Assembly: GCF_000621205.1 (NCBI RefSeq) | Contig: NZ_JHYY01000041.1 | Coordinates: 1-49,028 of the forward strand | Length of the DNA: 49,028 nt | Reading direction: 5' to 3' | Source of the DNA: Halotalea alkalilenta DSM 17697 | GTDB taxonomy: Bacteria > Pseudomonadota > Gammaproteobacteria > Pseudomonadales > Halomonadaceae | In this document: positions 1 to 8,289 of the stretch, piece after piece | How the letters are laid out: every line of letters starts with the position of its first letter | Numbering within the stretch: position 1 is the stretch's first letter | Notes under the pieces: generated by a model | Seen by the model: the letters and a program-made list of their open reading frames with translations, nothing else | What the model was told of the DNA's origin: nothing | Database searches by the model: none | Made by a program: the position numbers and the translations under genes

Positions 1-1
1 C

Positions 2-253
2 TTCTGGGTCCTGTGCTCGGGGGCCAAATGGCGCGACTTGCCAGAGCGCTATGGCCCTTGGAGCACCGCGTACGCACGCTTTCGCCAGTGGCGCGATGAC
101 GGCACCTTCGATGCGGTGCTGGCACGTCTTCAGCTCAAGCTTCGTGAGGATGGCTTGATGGACCTGGACACCTGGATGATCGATTCCACGGCCGTTCGTG
201 CGACTCGAGCCGCCACGGGAGGCGGTAAAAAGGGGGGGCGGACGAACCGGTAG
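2..253 (+). CDS. IS5-family transposase, first frame (5'-partial)
   Basis: Upstream frame of the transposase. Reading in frame from base 2 gives the family's N-terminal block with GAKWRDLPERYGPW and then YARFRQWRDDGTFD, followed by WMIDST, which holds the first catalytic Asp of the DDE triad. The frame runs into a stop at 251-253 shortly after a lysine/glycine-rich stretch encoded by A5G7. On its own it gives a truncated protein without the other two catalytic residues. The 5' end lies outside the window. An ATG at 38-40 is not in this frame; an apparent start there would be an alternative TTG codon and is unlikely to be real. Confidence 0.8.
   Translation, partial: FWVLCSGAKWRDLPERYGPWSTAYARFRQWRDDGTFDAVLARLQLKLREDGLMDLDTWMIDSTAVRATRAATGGGKKGGRTNR
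227..238 (+). promoter_or_regulatory. Probable -1 translational frameshift site (A5G7)
   Basis: A homopolymeric run of five A followed by seven G sits where the two transposase frames overlap. The upstream frame reads AAA-AAG-GGG-GGG here, and slipping back by one base enters the frame that encodes DEPVDHALGRSRGG and the rest of the catalytic domain. That second frame is closed by a TAA at 226-228, so the overlap window is short. Programmed -1 slippage on A/G runs is established for IS427-group elements. A simple indel that killed the element is the alternative. Confidence 0.7.
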
Positions 254-738
254 ACCATGCGCTGGGCCGCAGCCGGGGCGGCTTGACCACCAAGATTCAT
301 CTGGTCTGCGACCGGCATGGATGGCCACTGGCTTTCACATTGTCACCCGGTCAGGACGCCGACTTTCGTCATTTCATTCCCACGATGGAAACGATTCGTC
401 TACCGGGAAACATGGGCCGGCCCCGAAAGCGCTGCCGCTATGTCGTGGCAGACAAGGGCTACGACAGCGATGAATTGCGCCGCTACTGCGACCGGCACCG
501 GATGAAGCCGGTCATTGCGCAGCGCAAGATGCATCGAAAACCTCGTCCCGGATTACCCCGAGGGTTCGACAAGCCCAAGTATCGGGAGCGCAATGTCATC
601 GAACGGGGCTTTGGCTGGCTCAAGGAACTACGCCGAATCGCTACGCGCTATGACAAGCTGGCCCGTAGCTTTCGTGCCATGGTATGCCTCGCTTGCATAG
701 ACCGTCGCCTACGTGCCGACTTTTCGTACAAAACCTAG
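229..738 (+). CDS. IS5-family transposase, second frame (catalytic C-terminal part)
   Basis: Downstream frame, entered by -1 frameshifting. It reads through DEPVDHALGRSRGG, then the TKIHLVCD block. The second catalytic Asp is in VVADKGYDSD and the Glu in NVIERGFGWLKELRR, the standard Y-(2)-R-(3)-E-(6)-K type arrangement of this family. It continues to the end of the element without a premature stop, so the catalytic part looks intact. There is an internal ATG at 283, but a protein starting there would lack the first catalytic Asp. The fusion product is therefore the likely active form. Confidence 0.8.
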   Translation, partial: KGGADEPVDHALGRSRGGLTTKIHLVCDRHGWPLAFTLSPGQDADFRHFIPTMETIRLPGNMGRPRKRCRYVVADKGYDSDELRRYCDRHRMKPVIAQRKMHRKPRPGLPRGFDKPKYRERNVIERGFGWLKELRRIATRYDKLARSFRAMVCLACIDRRLRADFSYKT

Positions 739-1021
739 TTCTCCAGCATCTTCACTCGCGTAGGCCATGTCTTCCATCGCGATGGGTGTAAGCCAGTCTG
801 CATATACTGAGCGTACAGCTCAGCGATGGGAGACTGGCGGCTAGCCTGCCGCTATCTCCAGCCACGAGCCGCTACGCTCCACGTGCGCTTTGCGGATCGC
901 TTGGATGAAAGCCCCCGCCTTTTTCGATCTTTGTCCGACCCTCGCAACCTTGGCAATCCCTTCGCTAACCTTGAGAATCCAGGCTCCGATGTTTTCCACC
1001 CCTTGGATGGAGGGAGCCGCG
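739..1021. other. Intergenic region between IS end and selD
   Basis: About 280 bases without a convincing gene. An open frame continues upstream from selD to about 890, but its translation does not resemble SelD and lacks a good ribosome site. The insertion sequence may have cut off whatever originally lay upstream of selD. I see no strong promoter or hairpin; GGATGGAGGGAG at 1005-1016 is the selD ribosome binding site. Confidence 0.5.
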
Positions 1022-2056
1022 ATGAGTGAGCCGATCCGCTTGACCCAGTACAGCCACGGTGCGGGCTGCGGCTGCAAGATTTCGCCGAAGGTGCTGGAGG
1101 TGATCCTCGCTGGCAGTGGGGCGCAGCATCTCGATCCCAGGCTGTGGGTGGGCAATGCCTCGCGTGACGATGCGGCGGTCTATGCGATCGATGAGGAGCG
1201 CGGGGTGATCTCGACCACCGATTTCTTCATGCCGATCGTCGATGATCCGTTCGATTTCGGCCGGATCGCGGCGACCAATGCGATCAGCGATGTCTATGCG
1301 ATGGGGGGGGATCCGCTGATGGCGATCGCGATCCTCGGTTGGCCGGTCGACAAGCTTGGCCCGGAGGTGGCGCGGGAGGTGATTCGCGGTGGACGGGCGG
1401 TGTGCGATGAAGCGGGCATTCCGCTGGCCGGGGGCCATTCGATCGATGCGCCGGAGCCGATCTTCGGTCTCTCGGTCACGGGCCTTGTCGACAAGCGCTG
1501 GATCAAGCGCAACGACACCGCCACCGAGGGCTGCCGGCTCTACCTGACCAAGCCGCTGGGCATCGGCATTCTCACCACCGCGGAGAAGAAGGGCGCGCTC
1601 TTCGATCAGGACGTCGGCGTGGCGCGGGATCTGATGTGCACGCTCAACCGCGCGGGCAGCCGCTTCGCGCGGCTCGAAGGGGTCAGGGCGATGACCGATG
1701 TGACCGGCTTCGGCCTGCTCGGGCATTTGGTCGAGATGGCCGATGGCAGCGAGCTCACCGCCAGCATCGATGCCGCCAGGGTGCCGGTGCTCGAGCGGGT
1801 GGATGAGTACATCGAGCGCGGCTGCGTGCCGGGCGGGACGACTCGCAACTTCGCAAGCTACGGTGAGCGCATCGAGGGGCTGAGCGAGCGTCAGCGGCTG
1901 GTACTTTGCGATCCGCAGACCAGCGGTGGGCTGCTGGTCGCGGTCGAGCCGCGCGAGGAGGGGGCGTTCCTGGCGATGGCCGCGGAGCTCGGCCTTGCGC
2001 TGGTCTCGTTCGGCGAGCTGGTGGCGAAGCGGCGCCATGCGGTCGAACTGCGTTGA
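1022..2056 (+). CDS. selD: Selenide, water dikinase (selenophosphate synthetase)
   Basis: Makes selenophosphate, AMP and phosphate from selenide and ATP. This is the activated selenium donor for selenocysteine-tRNA and for 2-selenouridine in tRNA. The 344-residue protein matches the family's usual length. The N-terminus carries the diagnostic [11 protein letters not shown]: Cys16 corresponds to the catalytic Cys17 of E. coli and Lys19 to its essential Lys20, so this is the Cys, not the Sec, form. Glycine-rich AIR-synthase-type ATP-binding segments follow ([46 protein letters not shown]). The ATG at 1022 was chosen over upstream in-frame starts because it follows a GGAGGGAG ribosome site and aligns with the E. 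coli start. No mnmH, selA or selB lies beside it. Confidence 0.96.
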   Translation: MSEPIRLTQYSHGAGCGCKISPKVLEVILAGSGAQHLDPRLWVGNASRDDAAVYAIDEERGVISTTDFFMPIVDDPFDFGRIAATNAISDVYAMGGDPLMAIAILGWPVDKLGPEVAREVIRGGRAVCDEAGIPLAGGHSIDAPEPIFGLSVTGLVDKRWIKRNDTATEGCRLYLTKPLGIGILTTAEKKGALFDQDVGVARDLMCTLNRAGSRFARLEGVRAMTDVTGFGLLGHLVEMADGSELTASIDAARVPVLERVDEYIERGCVPGGTTRNFASYGERIEGLSERQRLVLCDPQTSGGLLVAVEPREEGAFLAMAAELGLALVSFGELVAKRRHAVELR

Positions 2057-2086
2057 TGCGCACTGCGCGACCCGCCCGGCGAGCGT

Positions 2087-3124
2087 TCAGTCCCGCGCGT
2101 CCAGCGCAGGGCGTGCCTGCTTGAAGGAGACCAGCCGTCGTTGGTCTTCGTCCCACAGCATCAGGCGCACCAAGACGAGGCTCTGACCCAGGGTCAGCCG
2201 GCCGATGTCGCGGAGCTCGGGATGTTCCCGCAGCACTTCAGGCAGGCGGTAGCAAGGGATGCGCGAGCACAAATGGTGGACGTGGTGGACGCCGATGTTG
2301 GCGGTGAACCAGCGCAGCACTGCCGGCAGGTCATAGTGCGAGCTGCCGTGCAGCCCCGCTACGCGCACGTTCCACTCCTCGTCGCGGGCCCAGAAGGTCT
2401 CCTCGAACTGGTGCTGGACGTAGAACAGCCATACCCCGATCGAGGTGGCCAGCAGCATGATCGGTAGCTGCACGAGCAGGAAGGGGACGACGCCGACCAG
2501 CCAGATCATCGCCGCCGTCACGGCGGCGATCGCCAGATTGGTCGCCATGGTGCTCAGCCATGGCATCGCGCCTGCACGCATGAAGCCTACCGGCAGCCGG
2601 TTGTCGAGCAGGAAGATGTACGCCGGGCCGAGTCCGAACAGTACCAGCGGGTGGCGGTAGGCGCGATAGCGCAGCCGCTGGAGCGGCGTTAGCGCGCGAT
2701 ACTCGCGCACGGTCAGGGTGTCGATGCCGCCGACCCGCGGGCGGTCGAGATTGCCCGAGTTGGCGTGGTGGAGCTCATGGGTGTGGCGCCAGAAGTCGAA
2801 CGGGGTCAGGGTCAGCACGCCGATCGCCCGTCCGACCCAGTCGTTGGTGCGCCGGGAGCGAAAGAACGAGCCATGGCTGCAGTCGTGCATGATCATGAAC
2901 ATGCGTACCAGCAGTCCCGCCGCGGGGATGACCAGCGCCAGGCCTATCCAGTAGCCCTGGCTTACGCAGTACCAGAGCAGCGCCCAGGCGAGGACGAAGG
3001 GAATCACCGTGATCGCGATCTCCGCCAGGCTTCGGCGCAGATGCGCTACGCGGTAGCCACCCAGCGCGCGTATCAGCGCGCGGGTCCGTGCGCTGGCATC
3101 GATTGGCGCGGCCAGAGGTTTCAT
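2087..3124 (-). CDS. Fatty acid desaturase (delta-12/omega-6 type, membrane di-iron)
   Basis: A 345-residue integral membrane acyl-lipid or acyl-CoA desaturase that would introduce a double bond into membrane fatty acids. The three histidine boxes that bind the di-iron centre are present: HDCSH at residues 80-84, HTHELHH at 114-120 and HHVHH at 280-284. Hydrophobic pairs lie at about 37-75 and 165-235. The HDCSH/HxxHH/HxxHH pattern and SHYDLP before the third box fit omega-6 (DesA-like) enzymes better than stearoyl-CoA desaturases, but the exact position of desaturation cannot be read from sequence. It converges on selD with 30 bases between the two stops. No partner ferredoxin or reductase gene is adjacent. 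Confidence 0.88.
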   Translation of the reverse strand: MKPLAAPIDASARTRALIRALGGYRVAHLRRSLAEIAITVIPFVLAWALLWYCVSQGYWIGLALVIPAAGLLVRMFMIMHDCSHGSFFRSRRTNDWVGRAIGVLTLTPFDFWRHTHELHHANSGNLDRPRVGGIDTLTVREYRALTPLQRLRYRAYRHPLVLFGLGPAYIFLLDNRLPVGFMRAGAMPWLSTMATNLAIAAVTAAMIWLVGVVPFLLVQLPIMLLATSIGVWLFYVQHQFEETFWARDEEWNVRVAGLHGSSHYDLPAVLRWFTANIGVHHVHHLCSRIPCYRLPEVLREHPELRDIGRLTLGQSLVLVRLMLWDEDQRRLVSFKQARPALDARD

Positions 3125-3397
3125 AGCGCGGCTCCTGAGAGGCTAGGATGCTCGCCGGGCAACCGTTGAGCCGATTGCCGGGCGCCTGTCCGGGGTAGGG
3201 GGCATGCCGAGGGGAAGTTCGACGATGGGTCTCCTGTGAGTCCATTCTGCGCCGTGCGCCGCCCGATGTCTGAGCATTATTGATCACCGCCGGCGTGCTA
3301 CGCTCGTTCAGTGTGGTTCCAGCGGCCGCCGTATGGCGCCGACGCCATCGGTGACTCCAGCGATAGCCAGCGGTGCGCCACCAGAGGAGGTCGTGTC

Positions 3398-3899
3398 ATG
3401 ACGATCCGTCATCCGCCATCGTTCGAGGCCGCATTGGTGCTGTCGAGGATCGGCGAGGTGCCTCGCCGGGCAGGCGCTGCGCATTTCGACGGCGACGACC
3501 ATGACCGATGCGGTGATCGTGCGGCTGGAGAAGCCGGCGATCGTTGGGCTGATCCGCGAGCAGCCGGAGTTCTCCGAAGCGTTCATCGCCCATCTGCTGA
3601 GCCGCGCCATTCGAGTAGAGGCCGACCTGGTCGACCAGCTGTTCAACTCGAGCGAAAAGCGCCTCGCCCGGACGCTGCTGCTGTTGGCGAATTTCGGCCA
3701 GGAGGGTGGGCCTGAGCCGGTGATCGCGAAGATCAGCCAGGAGACGCTGGCGCAGATGATCGGTACCACGCGCTCGCGGGTCAGTTTCTTCATGAACCGC
3801 TTCCGCGAGCTCGGCTTCATCTCCTACAACGGCGGCATCGAGATCCACAGCTCGCTGCTCAACGTGGTGCTCCACGACCACCCGCGGATCGAGGCCTGA
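3398..3899 (+). pseudogene. Crp/Fnr-family transcription regulator, broken by internal deletion and frameshift
   Basis: A good ribosome site (GAGGAGG, 3384-3390) precedes an ATG at 3398 whose first ~20 codons (ending LSRIGE) look like the usual N-terminus of this family. At about 3456 the similarity jumps to another frame, which reads CLAGQALR and continues to the stop. This carries the end of the cyclic-nucleotide-binding-like domain, the dimer helix (VDQLFNSSEKRLAR) and a complete winged-helix DNA-binding domain (QETLAQMIGTTRSRVSFF). Roughly 60-70 codons of the beta-barrel sensor domain are missing. A start at the ATG at 3501 could still give a 132-residue DNA-binding fragment. Reading is from remembered family patterns, without an alignment. 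Confidence 0.8.
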
Positions 3900-4038
3900 T
3901 CACGCCCATTCGGGCCATCGGCTTATCGCCGGTGATCTGGTTTTTTTGTTGGACACCGCGCGCGTGGCTTGCGCAGACTCGTCGTCCAAGCTTCGACAAC
4001 AGCATTCAATAACGACGAGCTACAGGAGAGACCCCCGC

Positions 4039-4782
4039 ATGGCCCGGCTGCTGCTCAATTGCGATATGGGTGAGAGTTTCGGTAACTGGCGGATCGCCGA
4101 CGAGGCGCCGGCGATGGCGCTGGTCGATCAGGCCAACTTGGCTTGCGGCTTCCACGCCGGCGATTTCAGCGTCATGGCGCAGAGCGTGCGGCTTGCCGTC
4201 GAGCATGGGGTATCGATCGGTGCCCATCCCGGCTATCCCGACCTGCAAGGCTTCGGACGCCGGGCGATGGAGATGCGTATCGATGAAGTCACCGACCTGC
4301 TGCTGTACCAGATCGGTGCGCTGGACGCCTTCTGTCGCGCCAACGGTACCCAGGTCGACTACGTCAAACCCCACGGTGCGCTGTACCACGCGATCTACCA
4401 GCGGGCGGAGATGCTCGACGCGGCGCTGCGCGCCTGCCGGCTCTACCGCGAGGGCCTACCGCTGATGACGCTGGCGGTGGCGGATCGCGCGCCGGTGCTC
4501 GCGGCGGCCGAAGCGGCGGGTGTACCGGTGCTGTTCGAGGCCTTCGCCGATCGCGCCTATCTCGCCGATGGGCGGCTTTCGCCGCGCTCGCGTGCGGATG
4601 CGGTGCACAAGGACCCGGAGCGGATCGTCGCCCAGGCGCTTGCGATCGCGCGCGGCGAGGCATTCGACGACATCGACGGCCAGCCGATGCAGCTCGCCGC
4701 CGACACCCTCTGCGTGCACGGTGACAATCCGCAGTCGCGGGCGGTGCTGGCCCGGCTGCGCGCAGCGCTGGAGGCCCAGTGA
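4039..4782 (+). CDS. pxpA: 5-oxoprolinase subunit A (LamB/YcsF family)
   Basis: Subunit of the ATP-dependent 5-oxoprolinase PxpABC, which opens 5-oxoproline (pyroglutamate) to glutamate in the cytoplasm. The 247-residue protein has the family's N-terminal LLNCDMGESFG, ANLACGFHAGD, SIGAHPGYPDLQGFGRR and YVKPHGALYH, with conserved Asp/His residues of the active-site barrel, and ends with the LCVHGDNP block. The start at 4039 is set by CAGGAGAG 8 bases upstream and by alignment with NCDMGE; the open frame extends upstream to 3946 but that part has no family similarity. First gene of an operon with pxpB (stop/start overlap GTGA) and pxpC. Confidence 0.96.
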   Translation: MARLLLNCDMGESFGNWRIADEAPAMALVDQANLACGFHAGDFSVMAQSVRLAVEHGVSIGAHPGYPDLQGFGRRAMEMRIDEVTDLLLYQIGALDAFCRANGTQVDYVKPHGALYHAIYQRAEMLDAALRACRLYREGLPLMTLAVADRAPVLAAAEAAGVPVLFEAFADRAYLADGRLSPRSRADAVHKDPERIVAQALAIARGEAFDDIDGQPMQLAADTLCVHGDNPQSRAVLARLRAALEAQ

Positions 4783-5483
4783 TCCGGATCGAACCCGCCG
4801 GGGCCGAGGCCGCACTGATCAGCTTCGAGCGCCCGCCGAGCCGTTTGCTTTCGAGCTCGATCATCGACTTCGCCCGCCGGGTCGAAGCCCGCCTCGGAGC
4901 GGCGGTGCTCGACATGATCCCCGGCTGGGATACCCTGCTGATCCACTATTCGCTGCGTCGCATCGACTACCCGAGCCTCGAGCGCCTGCTCGGGCCGATG
5001 CTCTCCGATTGGCGTGAGCTCGATACCGGCCAGGTACGCACCGCGCGCCGCCACGAGATGCCGGTATGGTACGTCGGCGAAGACCTCGCCGAGGTCGCCG
5101 AGGCCTGCGGGCTCAGCGTGGAGGAGGTGATCGAACGCCACGCCGCCGGCGACTACTACGTCGGCGCGGTCGGTTTCGTGCCCGGCTACGCCTATCTCGG
5201 TGGGCTCGATCCGCTGCTCGTGCGTCCGCGTCGCGCCACTCCGCGGACCCTGGTGCCGGCGGGGAGCGTGGCGATCGCCGAGCACCAGACCGGGATCTAT
5301 CCTCAGGCCCTGCCGGGGGGCTGGAATCTGATCGGGCGCTGCCCGACCCGGCTCTACGACCCCTCGCGCTGGCCACCCGGACGCTTCGAGGTGGGCGATG
5401 CGGTGCGCTTCTACGCCATCGACGAAAACGAGTTCCACGCCCTCGACGGCGAGTGGGAGATGCCGGTGGGGAGAGTGAAATGA
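4779..5483 (+). CDS. pxpB: 5-oxoprolinase subunit B (KipI/allophanate hydrolase subunit 1 family)
   Basis: Second subunit of 5-oxoprolinase. With PxpC it forms the part that phosphorylates 5-oxoproline. The 234-residue protein matches the family: central VGAVGFVPGYAYLGGLD, then the Arg/Pro-rich RPRRATPRTLVPAGSVAIAE and QTGIYPQALPGGWNLIGR typical of the KipI/AHS1 fold. It starts with GTG at 4779, inside the last codons of pxpA (GTGA overlap), and its TGA overlaps the pxpC ATG, so the three products are probably made by coupled translation in equal amounts. A KipI-type kinase-inhibitor role is the older name for the same family; the pxpA/pxpC context decides for oxoprolinase. Confidence 0.95.
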   Translation: MIRIEPAGAEAALISFERPPSRLLSSSIIDFARRVEARLGAAVLDMIPGWDTLLIHYSLRRIDYPSLERLLGPMLSDWRELDTGQVRTARRHEMPVWYVGEDLAEVAEACGLSVEEVIERHAAGDYYVGAVGFVPGYAYLGGLDPLLVRPRRATPRTLVPAGSVAIAEHQTGIYPQALPGGWNLIGRCPTRLYDPSRWPPGRFEVGDAVRFYAIDENEFHALDGEWEMPVGRVK

Positions 5484-6454
5484 CCCAGCGAAAGAAGGGC
5501 GGGACGGGGGCGCTCGAACTGCTCGAACCGGGGGTGCTGTCATTGATCCAGGATCGCGGCCGGATCGGCAGCCAGCGCTTCGGCGTCTCCCGGTCCGGGG
5601 TGATGGACCCCCACGCGGCGGCCTGGGCCAACCGGATGCTCGACAATCCGGCCGGCAGCCCCTTGATCGAGGTCACCCTCGGCGGCCTGCGGCTGCGTGC
5701 CCGGGAGGATACCTGGCTGGCCTTCACCGGCGCGGGAATGGCGCTGCACCTCGACGGGCGTCCGCTCTCCGGCTGGAGCCGCTTCGCCATCCGCGCCGGG
5801 CAGACCCTGAGCGTTGGCTTCGCCTCCAGCGGCCAGCGCGGCTACCTGGCGGTGCGCGGCGGATTCCTGGTCGAACCCAAGCTGGGCTCGGTAGCCACCC
5901 ACGCGCGCAACCGCCTCGGCGGCCTGCACGGTGACGGGCGGCCGCTCGCCCGCGGCGATTTGCTGCCCCATCCTCCGGGTGGGGACGCCTTCCGCCTCGG
6001 GGCACGGGTACCGTGGAAGATGATTCCCGACTATCGGGAGGTGCCGCTGCTGCGCGTGCTGCCGGGAGGCGATCATCATCTCTTTCCCACCGCCCAGGTG
6101 GAGCGATTCTTCGACCAGCGTTGGCAGGTCTCGGCCAGCTCGGACCGGATGGGGATCCGTCTCTGCCACGAACGGCCGCTGCGCGAGGTGCCGAGCCGCA
6201 AGATGTCGCTCGGCATCTGCCCGGGCGCGATCCAGGTACCGCCCAATGGCGAGCCGATCGTGCTGATGTCCGACTGCCAGACGATGGGGGGCTATCCGCT
6301 GTTCGGCTGGCTGCACCCGCTCGATCTCGGCCGTCTGTCCCAGGTGCCGGCGCGCCAGGAGGTGCGTTTCGCCCCGATCGATGTGGAGACCATGCAAGCG
6401 GAACTCGCGCGCTTCAACGACTTCTTCGATCATCCGCCGCCGCAGCCGTACTGA
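5480..6454 (+). CDS. pxpC: 5-oxoprolinase subunit C (biotin-dependent carboxyltransferase-like, KipA family)
   Basis: Third subunit of 5-oxoprolinase, 324 residues. Conserved blocks of the AHS2/KipA domain are visible: PGVLSLIQDRGRIG near the N-terminus, GVSRSGVMDPHAA, then FTGAGM, RGYLAVRGGF, LRVLPGGDHHLF, SSDRMGIRL and the C-terminal PIVLMSDCQTMGGYP. The start at 5480 overlaps the pxpB stop (ATGA). An apparent open frame reaching back to 5066 is an out-of-frame overlap with pxpB. Domain databases call this family biotin-dependent carboxyltransferase by distant similarity, but there is no biotin-carrier Lys motif here. Confidence 0.95.
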   Translation: MTQRKKGGTGALELLEPGVLSLIQDRGRIGSQRFGVSRSGVMDPHAAAWANRMLDNPAGSPLIEVTLGGLRLRAREDTWLAFTGAGMALHLDGRPLSGWSRFAIRAGQTLSVGFASSGQRGYLAVRGGFLVEPKLGSVATHARNRLGGLHGDGRPLARGDLLPHPPGGDAFRLGARVPWKMIPDYREVPLLRVLPGGDHHLFPTAQVERFFDQRWQVSASSDRMGIRLCHERPLREVPSRKMSLGICPGAIQVPPNGEPIVLMSDCQTMGGYPLFGWLHPLDLGRLSQVPARQEVRFAPIDVETMQAELARFNDFFDHPPPQPY

Positions 6455-6485
6455 GTGGCGTGGCTTGGCTATTCATCCAAACGAA

Positions 6486-6521
6486 CGAAAAAACGCACGC
6501 CCCGGGGCGTGCGTTTTTTCG
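6486..6521. terminator. Bidirectional rho-independent terminator (36-bp perfect palindrome)
   Basis: A perfect inverted repeat with 18-base arms and no unpaired spacer. The GC core CGCACGCCCC/GGGGCGTGCG is flanked by six A on the left and six T on the right, so it forms a canonical hairpin plus U-tract on either strand. It lies 31 bases after the pxpC stop and 25 bases after the cysI stop on the opposite strand, and so ends both convergent operons. Confidence 0.95.
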
Positions 6522-6546
6522 TCGATGCCGTCAGCGGCGTAGCTGC

Positions 6547-8289
6547 CTATTGGGTATGAAAATCGAGGCCGTTGACGGTGGCCTTGATGATCCCTACGCG
6601 GATCACGAAGTCGCCGAAGCACTCGCCCGGCTCGCGCTCCCGGGCGTAGCGGTGGATCATCGGGGTCAGTTCCTCGAGGATCGTCTTCTCGTCGATGTTC
6701 TCGCGATACATCTTGTTCAACCGGGTGCCGGTGAAGTTGCCGCCGAGATAGAGGTTGTAGCGCCCGATCGCTTTACCGACGAAGCCGATCTCGGCCATGA
6801 ACGGGCGGCCGCAGCCGTTTGGGCAGCCGGTCATCCGCAGCACGATCGGATCCTGCTCGAGCCCTGCGTCGCGCATCACTGCGTCGAGCTTGTCCAGCAG
6901 GGTCGGCAGGTAGCGCTCGCTTTCGGCCATCGCCAGGCCGCAGGTCGGCAATGCGACGCAGGCGATCGAGTGCTGGCGCAGCGGGGTGGCGCTCTTGACC
7001 ATGTTGAACTTGTCGAGCAGCTCGTCGATGCAAGCCTTGGCGGCCTCCGGCACGTTGCTGATGATCACGTTCTGGTTGCAGCTCATCACGATGTCGCCAT
7101 CGAACGATTCGGCGATCGCTTTCAGTCCGCTCTTGAGCTTCATTCCGGCGTGGATCGGGCTGTCCTCGGGATAGTCCTTGACCCGGCCGTTCTCGACGAA
7201 CAGCCCGTAGTGCCACAGGCCGTCCTCGCCCTGGTACCAGCCGAGCAGGTCGCCGGTGGTGTCGAAGCGATAGTCACGGGTTGGTTCGAGCGCGTAGCCG
7301 AGGTAGTTCTCGAGCTCGGCCTTGAAGCCCTCGAGGCCCATGGTATCGACGGTGTACTTGACCCGCGCGTGCTTGCGGCTCTTGCGGTCGCCGTTGTCAC
7401 GCTGGACCAGCATGATCTTCTCGGCGACGTCGACCGCCTTGTCGACCGGCACGTAGCCGATCACGTCGGAGATCCGCGGATAGGTATCGGGCTCGCCGTG
7501 GGTCGAGCCCATGCCGCCGCCCACCGCGACGTTGAAACCGACGATTTCACCGCCCTCGACGATGGCGATGAAGCCGATGTCGTTGGTGTGGATGTCGATC
7601 TCGTTGTCCGGCGGCAGGGCCAGGCCGATCTTGAACTTACGCGGCAGGTAGTGCTTGGTGTAGAGCGGCTCGACCACTTCGTCCGGGCCGCCGTAGACCC
7701 GCTCCTCGCCGAGGAAGATCTCGTGGTAGGCGCGAGTGTGGGGCAGCAGATGGTCGCTGATCTTCGCCGCCAGCTTGAAGAGCTCCAGATGCAGCCGCGA
7801 GCGGTGCGGGTTGGCGGTCGAGGTGACGTTGCGGTTGACGTCGCCGCAGGCGGCGATGGTATCGACCATCACGTCGTTGATCGTCTTCAGGTGCGCGCGC
7901 AGGTTGCGCTTGAACACACCGTGGTACTGCAGCGTCTGGCGGGTGGTGACGCGCAGGGTGTCATTGGCGTAGTCGGTGGCGACCCGGTCCATCACCAGCC
8001 ACTGGGCCGTGCTCAGCCGACCGCCCGGGATGCGCAGCCGCACCATGAAGGAGTAGAGCGGCTCGAGCTTCTGCTGGCGGCGCTCGCTTCTCAGGTCGCG
8101 GTCGTCCTGGAGGTAGAAGCCGTGGAACTTGGTCAGCTGCAGGTCTCCATCGGAGACCGCGCCGGTGGCGATGTCGGCCATGTCCTCCATCAGCTGTCCA
8201 CGGAGGTAGTCGCTATCGACCTTGAGCTTCTCGTTGGCGGCGTAGGTCGTCAGGTCCTCGTCGCGCAGTTTGGCAATGATATCGGTCAT
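6547..8289 (-). CDS. cysI: Sulfite reductase (NADPH) hemoprotein beta-component
   Basis: Catalytic subunit of assimilatory sulfite reductase, reducing sulfite to sulfide with six electrons from CysJ. The 580-residue protein has the nitrite/sulfite reductase ferredoxin-like half-domains (TTRQTLQYHGV, GFNVAVGGGMG) and the four cysteines that bind the 4Fe-4S cluster and siroheme: Cys444 and Cys450 in CVALPTC, Cys489 and Cys493 in CPNGC. ANPHRSR matches the siroheme-binding region. Its ATG overlaps the cysJ stop by one base (TGATG), so the two are cotranslated as cysJ-cysI. No cysH gene follows; the transcript ends at the shared terminator. Confidence 0.97.
   Translation of the reverse strand: MTDIIAKLRDEDLTTYAANEKLKVDSDYLRGQLMEDMADIATGAVSDGDLQLTKFHGFYLQDDRDLRSERRQQKLEPLYSFMVRLRIPGGRLSTAQWLVMDRVATDYANDTLRVTTRQTLQYHGVFKRNLRAHLKTINDVMVDTIAACGDVNRNVTSTANPHRSRLHLELFKLAAKISDHLLPHTRAYHEIFLGEERVYGGPDEVVEPLYTKHYLPRKFKIGLALPPDNEIDIHTNDIGFIAIVEGGEIVGFNVAVGGGMGSTHGEPDTYPRISDVIGYVPVDKAVDVAEKIMLVQRDNGDRKSRKHARVKYTVDTMGLEGFKAELENYLGYALEPTRDYRFDTTGDLLGWYQGEDGLWHYGLFVENGRVKDYPEDSPIHAGMKLKSGLKAIAESFDGDIVMSCNQNVIISNVPEAAKACIDELLDKFNMVKSATPLRQHSIACVALPTCGLAMAESERYLPTLLDKLDAVMRDAGLEQDPIVLRMTGCPNGCGRPFMAEIGFVGKAIGRYNLYLGGNFTGTRLNKMYRENIDEKTILEELTPMIHRYAREREPGECFGDFVIRVGIIKATVNGLDFHTQ

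Larger units (their letters stand above)
1..738 (+). mobile_element. IS5-family insertion sequence (IS427-like), left end outside window
   Basis: The right-hand part of an insertion sequence, recognised from its DDE transposase, which is split over two overlapping frames as in the IS427 group of the IS5 family. The first base of the window already lies inside the transposase gene, so the left inverted repeat cannot be seen. The right end is probably at about 734-738, where the run GACTTTTCGTACAAAACC meets CTAG. CTAG-like targets fit this group, so the TAG stop of the second frame may lie in or at the target duplication. Without the left end this boundary is inference. Confidence 0.85.

Noticed and set aside
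5066-5480. N-terminal extension of pxpC through pxpB
   Set aside because: Arg-rich out-of-frame translation; the ATG at 5480 overlaps the pxpB stop and starts the family similarity.
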